A stretch of 64,000 nucleotides of DNA, from positions 27,630 through 91,629 of the forward strand of contig JACKER010000027.1 in NCBI GenBank assembly GCA_020632925.1, written 5' to 3'. Within the stretch, counting starts at the first letter, position 1. The number at the start of each line of letters is the position of its first letter. The notes under the pieces were generated by a model, which saw nothing but the letters and a program-made list of their open reading frames with translations, was not told the DNA's origin and made no database searches. The position numbers were made by a program, and so were the translations under genes. Source of the stretch: Alphaproteobacteria bacterium. Lineage in GTDB: Bacteria > Myxococcota_A > UBA796 > GCA-2862545. Below, piece by piece: positions 38,295 to 46,496 of the stretch.

Positions 38295-39440
38295 ATGACC
38301 CTGCTCGCCTTCGCCCTCAGCGCTGCCCACGCCGGCCGCGGCACCTCGACCACCACCGGCGCCACCGCCGTCGACACCGGGATCGGCGCGGATGCGCCGC
38401 CCGAGTGCGGGCCCACGCGCCTGGTCGCCAACCTCCCGAGCAACGACGCCACCGTGCCCCCCAACGTCGTGTTCTCGTTCGTCGCCTTGGCCGAGCCGCC
38501 GCCGTGCGAGCCGCCGATCGTCGAGCTGCGCGACGCCTCCGACGCCATCGTCCCCGGGCGCCTCGACTGGCCCTCGCCCGAGCTCTTCCAGTTCGTCCCA
38601 GCGCAGGAGCTGACCCAGGGCGCGACCTACCACCTGGTGGCGTGGGACTCGTGGAACCTGTACACCCCGATCGCGCTGACGGTCACCGTCGGCGAGCCCG
38701 AGCCGCCGCCCACCGGCGAGCCCACGCTCGAGCGGTCCGTCGTCCACCACTGCCCCGACCCGCAGGTCGACCTGGTGGCGCACCTCACGTCCGACGGGCT
38801 CCGCGGGCTGCTGCACCTCACCTGGGAGGTGGACGGCCAGACCTATGTGGACACCGACGTCGTCGACGGGCCGAACGTCGCGATGGGCCGCTTCGGCTGG
38901 GGCGGGGTGCAGGTGTGCAGCGAGGGGTGGATCGAGGGCATCGACGGGACCTCGCTGTGGACCTTCGACCGGGTGTGCGAGGCCGAGTTCCACTGCCCGA
39001 CCTACGGTCTCCCCCTCGACGTCGACGTGAGCATGGAGCCGCGCTGCTCGGAGAACACCGTCGCCGCCCACCTCGAGGTGGACCTGCCGGACGTGTCGCC
39101 CAACGTGACCGGCATCCTGCGGGTCGACGCCACCACCCAGCTCGGCGTGCTCCCGGGCGTCTGGGCGCAGGGACTGAATGGCCCCTTCGACCCCGTGATC
39201 GACCTGACCCTGCCCGCGAGCCACGACGTGTGCCTCGAGCTCGTGATGCTCGGCATGGTGGGCGAGGAGATCTGGCGCGACGGGCCCTACTGCAACGCCG
39301 AGCCGCTGTCCTGCGACGACGCGCCGCGGAGCCCGGAGGACACCTCGAAGGGGTGCGGCTGCGCCTCCACCGACGGCTCCCCGCTCCTCGCCGGCCTCGT
39401 CCCCGCCTTGCTCCTCCTGCGTCGACGCCGTAGGTCGTAA
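38295..39440 (+). CDS. secreted Ig-like protein with MYXO-CTERM-like anchor
   Basis: 381 residues from ATG 38295. Signal peptide MTLLAFALSAAHAG, a Thr-rich linker, an Ig-like domain (~48-130) and two further Cys-containing beta domains. The C-terminus reads KGCGCAST, a hydrophobic helix and LLRRRRRS, the tripartite sorting signal of myxobacterial surface proteins (Cys motif, membrane helix, Arg cluster). Together with the phosphoesterase at 4516 it implies a myxosortase-type processing enzyme elsewhere in the genome. Confidence 0.8.
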   Translation: MTLLAFALSAAHAGRGTSTTTGATAVDTGIGADAPPECGPTRLVANLPSNDATVPPNVVFSFVALAEPPPCEPPIVELRDASDAIVPGRLDWPSPELFQFVPAQELTQGATYHLVAWDSWNLYTPIALTVTVGEPEPPPTGEPTLERSVVHHCPDPQVDLVAHLTSDGLRGLLHLTWEVDGQTYVDTDVVDGPNVAMGRFGWGGVQVCSEGWIEGIDGTSLWTFDRVCEAEFHCPTYGLPLDVDVSMEPRCSENTVAAHLEVDLPDVSPNVTGILRVDATTQLGVLPGVWAQGLNGPFDPVIDLTLPASHDVCLELVMLGMVGEEIWRDGPYCNAEPLSCDDAPRSPEDTSKGCGCASTDGSPLLAGLVPALLLLRRRRRS

Positions 39441-39477
39441 GTCATACTCTCATAGTGAGTAAGTGTTCGATACATGA
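39441..39477 (+). promoter_or_regulatory. AT-richer dyad in front of the multidomain RNA repair gene
   Basis: The only AT-rich stretch nearby. It holds ACTCTCATAGTGAGT (39446-39460), an imperfect dyad around CTCA-TAG-TGAG, flanked by TAAGT on one side and AAGT on the other. It probably carries the promoter or an operator. No confident -35/-10 pair or sigma-54 element is seen. Confidence 0.35.
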
Positions 39478-42201
39478 GTGGAGCCTGGACGCAGGCGGTT
39501 CGACGAGCCAAGGGTTCGCAGGTGCCACGTGCAGACCAGCGAGCGCGTCTACCATCGGGTCCGCTGGGACCCCCGCCTGGATCCGACCTGCTTCGTGATC
39601 GGGGTCGACGTGCACGCAGAGCGCCCCAAGCGCGTGCCGCTGATCGACTTCGTGCCCGGCGGGGACATCCCCTGGCACCGCGTGCTGTTCTTCGAGGCCG
39701 ACGGGGAGCTCGTGTGGGACCGGCGGACCGGGCTCGACCGCATGGACGAGACGCTCGCGGGGCGGATCGTGCGGGCGCCGCTGCTCCGCTCGCCCACGTG
39801 GACCTCGCGCACGGTCCACCTCCCGACCGTCGAGGAGACCCGCACGGGCCCGCTGCGGGTGCTGACGTGGAACACGCTGTTCGACCGCTTCGACCAGGAC
39901 CGCATCCACACCGCGCGGCGCCGCCCCCTGATCGTCGGGCTGCTCGAGGAGCTCGACGCGGACGTTGTCGCGCTCCAGGAGGTCCAGCGGCCCCTGATGG
40001 ACGCGCTGCTCGCCACCCCGACGGCCGCGCGCTCGTGGGTGGTGGCGCACGAGGACGTCGACGACCACGGGCTCGTGCTCCTGTCGCGACGGCCGGTGCT
40101 CGAGGCCGCCTGGCTGCCCCTCGGTCGGCACAAGGGGGTGCTCGCGGCGGTGGTGGACACGGGCGAGCGGCCGGTCGCGGTGCTCACCACGCATCTGCTC
40201 TCCGACCACGCGCGGGATGGTGCCCGCCGACGTGCGCAGCAGCTCGACCAGGTGGCGGCGCTGGTCGCGGAGCTCGATGCGGACGTGATCGTCGTGGGGG
40301 ACTTCAACGACGACAGCGACGGGCCCCAGCGCGTCCTCGCCGCCCGCGACGCGTGGGAGGAGCTCGCGCTGCCGGTCGAGCCGACGTTCGACCCGGTCGA
40401 GAACCCGCTCGCAGCGGTCTCGTCGCTCAGTGGCCGTGCGGTGCGCATCGACCGCGTGCTGCTGCGCGGGGAGCTGCGTGCGCTGTCGGCGCGGCGGGTG
40501 GGCACCGCTGCCGTCGACGGGCTGTTCCCCTCGGATCACTTCGGCGTGCTCGCGGAGCTCGCGTCCACCACGCCCACGGGCCTCGCGCGCCGCGCCCCGA
40601 ACGCCCGCAGCGCGCTGTGCTGGGTGCTTCCCGAAGACCACGCGGACGCGGTCCAGGCCGTCCGGCGCGAGCACGACCCGTCCTTCGAGCGCTGGCCGCC
40701 GCACGTCAACGTGCAGTTCGGGTGGGTCGGGGAGCACGAGCTGGACGAGGTGCTCCCGGCGCTCGCGGACGCGCTCGCCACCGCCGCGCCCTTCGATGCC
40801 CGCTTCGAGGGGCTCTCCTCCTTCCGGCACCGCGAGGGGGGCACCGTGTGGCTCGAGCCCGCGGACGCGGAACCCTGGCGCGCCCTGCACCGCGCGTGCG
40901 AGGGCGCCGTCCCCGTGGAGCGGTCGCGGCCGACCTTCACCCCGCACCTGACCGTCGGCCGTTCGGATCGCCCCGAGGCGGACGCCGTCGCGTGGCGCCC
41001 GCGGGTGGGGCGGCTGGAGGCCAGGGTCGAGCGGCTCACGGTGCTCACGCGCCGCGCCGACGAGCCCATGCGCCCACGGGCGACGATCGCGCTCGGGACG
41101 GGGCAGTGGACCTGGTGCCGCCCCGAGCCGGTGCGTGGTCTGCTGGGACCGCCGCGCCCCGTCGAGGAGCTGTTGGAGCGGCTCCGCGGGTTGCTGCCCG
41201 ACGCCGGGCTCACGCTCGTGGGCTCGCGCGCGCTCGGGTGCGGGCTGGCGGACGCGGACCTCGATCTCGTGGGGACCGGCGAGCCGCGCGAGGTGGCGCG
41301 TCGGCTGCGCGCGCTCGAGGGTGCCGGATCGGTTCGCGTGCTCGAGGCGACGCGTGCGCTCGGCGTCCAGCTCGAGGTCGACGGGGTGGGCGTGGATCTC
41401 GCGCTGATCGCCGGCGACGAGGAGCAGCGCGCGGTCGCCTCCACCGCCATCGACGACGCCCGGGCCTGGCTCGAGGCCGTCGGCGACAGGGTGGACGAGG
41501 CGCGCGCGCTGCTGCGGGTGGTGAAGGCCTGGGCGCGTGTGCAGGGGCTGGACGCGGCCCCGTTCGGCGGGCTGCCGGGCGTCGGCTGGGCGGTGCTCGT
41601 GGCGCGGACCGTGCTCGACGCGCCCGCGGGTGCCGTGACCCCGGCGGCCTTCTTCGAGCGCTGGGCCGGGCACCCCGATGGCACGTGGGTGACCCTCGGC
41701 CCGACGCCCGACGACGAGGGCACGGGGCTGCGTGTGGCCTGTCCCGCAGCGCCGCTGCGGTCGTGCTCCGACACCGTCGGCCCCGCGGGGATGCGCCTCC
41801 TTCGCGAGGCCCTGCTGGCTGCCTGGATGGCGTGCGAGGACGCCCGCGATCCGTCGGAGGAGCTCCTCCGTCCGCCGGACCTCCACCGCACCCACCGGGC
41901 CTGGTTGCTCGTGGAGGCGCGGGCGGAGGCGGCGCTGCTCCCCGACGTGGTCGGGCGGGCCCGGGGGCGCTTCCGGCAGCTGCTCGCGACCCTCGAGGAT
42001 CAGGGAGGGCTCGCACCTCGGGCGTGGCCCTGGCCCGTCGCTCACGGCGCCGACCAGCGCACCTGGGCGATCGCGCTCGGCCACGTGGCGAGATCGGCGC
42101 TGGACCTCGCCCGGGACTGGGTGAGCGGCATGCCCGGCGTCTCGGCCCGGATCTCCGACGCCGGCGGCGTACCGACCCTGCCCATCGGCCGAGGTCGGTG
42201 A
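39478..42201 (+). CDS. multidomain RNA repair protein: MJ1316 + EEP + 2H + nucleotidyltransferase
   Basis: 907 residues from GTG 39478 (GTG 39529 is an alternative). Domains: MJ1316 RNA cyclic-group recognition (~20-95: YHRVRWDP, VPLIDFVPGGDIPWHRVLFF, ELVWDRR); EEP nuclease/phosphatase (~125-362) with ALQEVQ, GDFNDD (274-279) and SDH (352-354); 2H phosphoesterase (~375-545) with PHVNV (His409) and PHLTV (His490); poly(A)-polymerase/OAS-type transferase (~560-800) with GSRALGCG (582-589) and ADADLDLV, then a helical substrate-binding part. This set fits recognition of 2',3'-cyclic RNA ends, their opening or cleavage, and nucleotide addition. The first 2H motif has Asn instead of Ser/Thr. Confidence 0.88.
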   Translation: MEPGRRRFDEPRVRRCHVQTSERVYHRVRWDPRLDPTCFVIGVDVHAERPKRVPLIDFVPGGDIPWHRVLFFEADGELVWDRRTGLDRMDETLAGRIVRAPLLRSPTWTSRTVHLPTVEETRTGPLRVLTWNTLFDRFDQDRIHTARRRPLIVGLLEELDADVVALQEVQRPLMDALLATPTAARSWVVAHEDVDDHGLVLLSRRPVLEAAWLPLGRHKGVLAAVVDTGERPVAVLTTHLLSDHARDGARRRAQQLDQVAALVAELDADVIVVGDFNDDSDGPQRVLAARDAWEELALPVEPTFDPVENPLAAVSSLSGRAVRIDRVLLRGELRALSARRVGTAAVDGLFPSDHFGVLAELASTTPTGLARRAPNARSALCWVLPEDHADAVQAVRREHDPSFERWPPHVNVQFGWVGEHELDEVLPALADALATAAPFDARFEGLSSFRHREGGTVWLEPADAEPWRALHRACEGAVPVERSRPTFTPHLTVGRSDRPEADAVAWRPRVGRLEARVERLTVLTRRADEPMRPRATIALGTGQWTWCRPEPVRGLLGPPRPVEELLERLRGLLPDAGLTLVGSRALGCGLADADLDLVGTGEPREVARRLRALEGAGSVRVLEATRALGVQLEVDGVGVDLALIAGDEEQRAVASTAIDDARAWLEAVGDRVDEARALLRVVKAWARVQGLDAAPFGGLPGVGWAVLVARTVLDAPAGAVTPAAFFERWAGHPDGTWVTLGPTPDDEGTGLRVACPAAPLRSCSDTVGPAGMRLLREALLAAWMACEDARDPSEELLRPPDLHRTHRAWLLVEARAEAALLPDVVGRARGRFRQLLATLEDQGGLAPRAWPWPVAHGADQRTWAIALGHVARSALDLARDWVSGMPGVSARISDAGGVPTLPIGRGR

Positions 42202-42245
42202 CGGGGGCTTGGAGCGTTCGCGCCCCCGTGCCATGAAGGGGGTGC

Positions 42246-43520
42246 ATGGCCACCCACCACCAGAACGCCGCGCCCTTCCAGCTGCTGCTGCTGGTGGCGG
42301 CGGTCGCGATCCCGGCCTTCGGGGTGGTCCACGCGGTCGTCGGTCCGCCCGAGCAGCCGTTCCAGATCGCCGGTCGGGTGACGTTGGCGGTGATCAGCGT
42401 CGTGGCGCTGATCGCCTCGCGCCTCGACCGTCGTCCCGCGCGGTGGCTGCGCCCCGTGGGGCTCGGCGTCGGGTACCTCGTGACCGCCTGGTTCGTGATC
42501 AGCCCGGGCATGACCACGCTCCAGGGGATGAACCTCGTCCTGGTCAGCTCCCTCATCCTGGTCGGGCTGCGGCAGGTGTGGGAGGTGGTGGTCTACGGCG
42601 CGTTCACCATCGCCGCCACGCTGGTCGCCTGGAAGCTGGACCCGGACCCAGAGGTCTCGTTGGCGCTCCAGGTCGGCCTCGAGCTGTGCGTCATCCCGAC
42701 GCTCGGGACGCTCCAGCTGCGGCGGGTGCGCCTCGAGGAGGAGCTCGAGGAGCGCGTCCGGCAGCGCACGGGCGACCTCGTCGAGAGCCTGCGGCGCCTG
42801 GAGCACGAGGTGGAGGTGCGACGCATCGCGGAGGCCGCGGCGCTCGAGGCCGACGCAGCGAAGTCCACCTTCCTGGCGACGATGAGCCACGAGCTGCGCA
42901 CGCCGTTGACCGCCATCCTGGGGTACACCGAGCTGCTCCAGGAGGAGCTCCCCGAGGACGCGGCACCCGATCTGGAGCACGTTCGGGGGAGCGCCCGCCA
43001 GCTCCTCCAGCTCGTGGATGACGTGCTCGACCTGGCGCGGGTGGACGCGGGTCGCATCGAGCTGAGCCCGGGCGACTGGACGCTGCGGGACCTGATCGAG
43101 CCCGCGGTCACCGAGATCCGGTCCGTCGCGAGGCAGAAGGGGCTCGAGCTGCGCTGCAGCATGCCGGGCGAGCTCGTGCTGCACACGGACCGCATCCGTG
43201 TGCGTCAGATCCTGGCCAACCTGCTCTCGAACGCCGTGAAGTTCACCGAGCGCGGGTCGGTGTCGGTCGAGGCGGTGCAGGAGGGCGACTGCGTGCGGAT
43301 CGCGGTGACGGACACCGGGCCGGGGCTGAGCCCCGAGGTGCAGGCGAGGCTGTTCCAGCGCTTCGTGCAGGCCGATCCCAGCACGACCCGCAAGCACGGA
43401 GGGACCGGCCTCGGGCTCGCCATCTGTCGCGAGCTCGCCCAGATCCTCGGGGGAGGGGTGGAGGTGCGGAGCGTCGTCGGCGAGGGCAGCACGTTCACCC
43501 TGACGCTGCCGCTGCGGTAG
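42246..43520 (+). CDS. membrane sensor histidine kinase
   Basis: 424 residues from ATG 42246. Five or six membrane helices fill ~10-160 without a large periplasmic domain. A coiled-coil linker (EEELEERVRQRTGDLVESL) leads to the phosphoacceptor FLATMSHELRTPLTAIL and an ATPase domain with NLLSNAVKF, VTDTGPGL, and HGGTGLGLAI. It has no receiver domain and no adjacent response regulator. It begins 44 bases after the RNA repair gene on the same strand, so co-transcription is possible and it could sense the condition that calls for repair, but this is only inference. Confidence 0.9.
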   Translation: MATHHQNAAPFQLLLLVAAVAIPAFGVVHAVVGPPEQPFQIAGRVTLAVISVVALIASRLDRRPARWLRPVGLGVGYLVTAWFVISPGMTTLQGMNLVLVSSLILVGLRQVWEVVVYGAFTIAATLVAWKLDPDPEVSLALQVGLELCVIPTLGTLQLRRVRLEEELEERVRQRTGDLVESLRRLEHEVEVRRIAEAAALEADAAKSTFLATMSHELRTPLTAILGYTELLQEELPEDAAPDLEHVRGSARQLLQLVDDVLDLARVDAGRIELSPGDWTLRDLIEPAVTEIRSVARQKGLELRCSMPGELVLHTDRIRVRQILANLLSNAVKFTERGSVSVEAVQEGDCVRIAVTDTGPGLSPEVQARLFQRFVQADPSTTRKHGGTGLGLAICRELAQILGGGVEVRSVVGEGSTFTLTLPLR

Positions 43521-43539
43521 GCTGCGGGCGGGGGAACGG

Positions 43540-44997
43540 ATGGGTCAGGGGACGGAGCGCGCGTCTGCCGATCACGTCTACTTCGGAGCCACCCGCGGGC
43601 TGTGCGGGACGTGCCGCCGCGGGGTGGACGCTCGCATCGTGTTCCGCGACGGCGGCGTCCACCTCGAGAAGCACTGCGTCGACCACGGTCACCAGTCGGC
43701 GCTGATGTCGTCGTCCATCGACTGGTGGCTCGACGCCCTGCGCTTCGTCGCACCCTCCCGCGCGCCCGGCGGTACGCTCCGCCCGGTGAAGGACGGCTGC
43801 CCCTTCGACTGCGGCCCCTGCACCCAGCACCAGCAGCGCGTCGTCCTGCCGGTCATCCCGGTCACGTCGGGGTGCCAGCTCGACTGCCCCATCTGCTACA
43901 CCATCAACAAGAACGAGCACGCCTTCTCGATGCCGAAGGAGGAGCTCGCCGCCATCCTGCACGCGATGCGCGAGCGCGGCGTGGACGCGGACATCATCAA
44001 CTTCACGGGCGGCGAGCCCACGCTCCACCCCGAGCTCCCGGCGCTGCTGCGGATGGCGCGGGAGGCGGGCTTCCGGCGGCTCACGGTGTCGACGAACGGG
44101 CTGCGGCTGCTGGACGAGTCGTACGTGGAGGCGCTGGCCGAGGTCGACGCGCGCATCGTGCTGTCGCTCGACACCTTCGACGACGAGGTCGACAAGGCGC
44201 TGCTCGGCGCGAAGACCGTCAAGCGCAAGCTCCAGGTGCTCGATCTGCTCGCGAAGCACGACGTGACCACCACGATCCTGCCCGCCGTCGCCCGGGGGTA
44301 CAACGATCGCGACGTTCCGCGCCTGCTCGAGCTGGTGCTCTCCCGGCCGAACCTCGTGAGCCTCGAGCTGCACACGCTGACCTTCACGGGCCAGGGCGGC
44401 ACGAGCTTCGACCGCGGCGGACGGATCACGGTGCCCGATCTGCACGCGATCCTGGGCGAGGGGACGGGCGGACGCATCGTCCCGACGGACTTCGTACCCT
44501 CGCCGCTCGCCCACCCCCACTGCTACTCCATCTGCTACCTGCTGATGCTCGACGACGGTGGCTGGGTGCCGCTCGCCCGAGTGGTGGGTCGCGAGACGAT
44601 GTTCGCGCTGCTGTCGGACCACCTGTACATCGAGCCCGGCCAGCGCGTGGAGGACGCCCTGCGCGACGCGATGGACCAGCTCTGGGCGGATCCGGACGCG
44701 CTGCCCGAGACCGAGGCCGTGCTGCGGACGCTCCGGCGGATGCTCGAGGAGATGTTCCCCGAGCGCGGCGGCGTGGACCTCGACGCTCGTCGGCGGGTCG
44801 CGGAGCGCGCCACGAAGGCGATCTACATCCACAGCCACATGGACGAGGAGACCTTCGAGCTGTCGCGCATCGCGCGGTGCTCCGTCGGCGTCCCCGGTCC
44901 GGACGGGAGCAACGTGCCGACCTGCGCGTACAACGTGCTCTACCGCGAGAAGGACGCGAGGTTCGCCGGGCGTCGGCCCGCGAGGGAGGGCGCGTGA
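43540..44997 (+). CDS. Tes/MJ0619-like radical SAM protein, first of a tandem pair
   Basis: 485 residues from ATG 43540. Cys22, Cys25 and Cys46 (LCGTC...KHCVDHG) could form a rubredoxin-like site; Cys87, Cys91, Cys94 (GCPFDCGPC) an auxiliary cluster; Cys112-x3-Cys116-x2-Cys119 (CQLDCPIC) the radical SAM cluster. GGEPTLHP follows for SAM binding, and the C-terminus has further Cys (HCYSIC, VPTCAYNVLYR). This architecture is that of the tetraether synthase (Tes) and MJ0619 group, which couples unactivated lipid carbons or methylates cofactors. It overlaps the second copy by four bases. Confidence 0.85.
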   Translation: MGQGTERASADHVYFGATRGLCGTCRRGVDARIVFRDGGVHLEKHCVDHGHQSALMSSSIDWWLDALRFVAPSRAPGGTLRPVKDGCPFDCGPCTQHQQRVVLPVIPVTSGCQLDCPICYTINKNEHAFSMPKEELAAILHAMRERGVDADIINFTGGEPTLHPELPALLRMAREAGFRRLTVSTNGLRLLDESYVEALAEVDARIVLSLDTFDDEVDKALLGAKTVKRKLQVLDLLAKHDVTTTILPAVARGYNDRDVPRLLELVLSRPNLVSLELHTLTFTGQGGTSFDRGGRITVPDLHAILGEGTGGRIVPTDFVPSPLAHPHCYSICYLLMLDDGGWVPLARVVGRETMFALLSDHLYIEPGQRVEDALRDAMDQLWADPDALPETEAVLRTLRRMLEEMFPERGGVDLDARRRVAERATKAIYIHSHMDEETFELSRIARCSVGVPGPDGSNVPTCAYNVLYREKDARFAGRRPAREGA

Positions 44998-46496
44998 AGG
45001 ACGTGGAGCTGCCGTACCAGGCGCCCGTGGTGTCGCTCCCCGCGCGCGAGGGGGAGGAGGTCTTCCACAGCTACTCCCGCGGGCTGTGCCCCACCTGCGC
45101 GCGATTGGTGGACGGGACCCGGCTGCTGCGCGACGGCAAGGTGTACCTCCGCAAGCACTGCCCGGAGCACGGCCGGAGCGAGGCGCTGATCAGCGGCGAC
45201 GCCGACTGGTGGCTGAAGTCGCTGACGTACATCAAGCCCGGCACCGTACCGCACGGCTTCTCGACGAAGGTGGAGCACGGGTGCCCCTCGGACTGTGGGC
45301 TCTGTCCGGACCACGAGCAGCACAGCTGCCTGCCCATCGTCGAGATCAGCAACCACTGCAACCTCGAGTGCCCGATCTGCATCGTCGAGAACAAGAACAA
45401 CTGGTCGATGACGGTGGAGGAGCTCGATCGCGTCCTGGACCAGCTGGTGACCAAGGAGGGGACGGTCGAGACGGTGGCCTTCTCGGGCGGCGAGCCCACC
45501 ATCCACCCGCGCTTCCTCGAGCTCGTGGACCGCGCGGTCGCGAGGCCCGAGATCAGCCGGGTGTCGGTGTCCACGCACGGCCTCCGACTGGCGACCGACG
45601 ACGCGCTGTGCGCCTCGCTCGCTGAGAAGGGGGTCTATGTCGCGCTGCAGCTCGACGGGAAGAGCAACGACGCGCTCTCCCGCCTGCGCGGGCGCGGGAA
45701 CCACGCGAAGGCGCGCCAGCGCACGATGGCGCAGCTGAAGAAGCACGGAGTTCGCACGACGATCACCGCCACCGTCGCTCGCGGGGTCAACGACGACCAG
45801 ATCGGCGATCTCGTGCGCATGCTGCTCGACGGCGACCACGTGCTGTCGCTCACGTTCCAGCCCGCGGCGTACACCGGGTTCGGCGGCGGCAGCTTCGCGC
45901 ACGATCCGCTCGACGTGCTCACCATCCCCGACGTGGTGAAGGCGATCGACGCGCAGACTGGCGGCCTGTTGAAGGCGGACGACTTCCTGCCGCTGCCCTG
46001 CTCGCACCCGAGCTGCTTCGCGCTGACCTACCTCTTGAAGGTCGAGGACGACTGGATCCCGTTCCCGCGCTTCCTCGAGCTCGATCGGTACCTCCAGGTG
46101 GTGAGCAATCGCGGGACGCTGCGTCCGGACCGGGACCTCGAGGACGCCATCCGCGCCACGATGGACGAGATGTGGACGAGTGCGGCGCAGATTCCCGACT
46201 GCGACCGGATCATGGGCAGCCTGCGCAAGGCCATCCTGCTGATGTACCCGGAGCACCGCGCGCTCGAGCTCACCGAGCGGCTGCGCATCGGCGAGGGGCT
46301 CGTGAAGACGGTGTTCATCCATGCCTTCATGGACGTCCACACGTTCGAGGTCGAGCGCATCAAGAAGTGCTGCACGCACTACGCGCTGCCGGACGGTCGG
46401 CTCATGCCGGGCTGCGCGTACAACAACCTCTACCGCGGGCGGGACACCCGGTTCGCTCCCGCCGCCCTCCCGGCCGAGATCTGGTCCGACGAGTGA
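44994..46496 (+). CDS. Tes/MJ0619-like radical SAM protein, second of a tandem pair
   Basis: 500 residues from GTG 44994, overlapping the previous stop (GTGA). The same cysteine plan repeats: LCPTC...KHCPEHG (Cys32, 35, 56), GCPSDCGLC (97, 101, 104), radical SAM CNLECPIC (122, 126, 129), GGEPTIHP, then CSHPSC and a C-terminal KKCCTHYALPDG with MPGCAYNNLYR. It aligns with the upstream protein over its whole length, so the pair arose by duplication and may act on successive steps or as a heterodimer. By family analogy, radical joining of acyl chains in membrane-spanning lipids is possible; a cofactor methylation role cannot be excluded. Confidence 0.85.
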   Translation: MKDVELPYQAPVVSLPAREGEEVFHSYSRGLCPTCARLVDGTRLLRDGKVYLRKHCPEHGRSEALISGDADWWLKSLTYIKPGTVPHGFSTKVEHGCPSDCGLCPDHEQHSCLPIVEISNHCNLECPICIVENKNNWSMTVEELDRVLDQLVTKEGTVETVAFSGGEPTIHPRFLELVDRAVARPEISRVSVSTHGLRLATDDALCASLAEKGVYVALQLDGKSNDALSRLRGRGNHAKARQRTMAQLKKHGVRTTITATVARGVNDDQIGDLVRMLLDGDHVLSLTFQPAAYTGFGGGSFAHDPLDVLTIPDVVKAIDAQTGGLLKADDFLPLPCSHPSCFALTYLLKVEDDWIPFPRFLELDRYLQVVSNRGTLRPDRDLEDAIRATMDEMWTSAAQIPDCDRIMGSLRKAILLMYPEHRALELTERLRIGEGLVKTVFIHAFMDVHTFEVERIKKCCTHYALPDGRLMPGCAYNNLYRGRDTRFAPAALPAEIWSDE

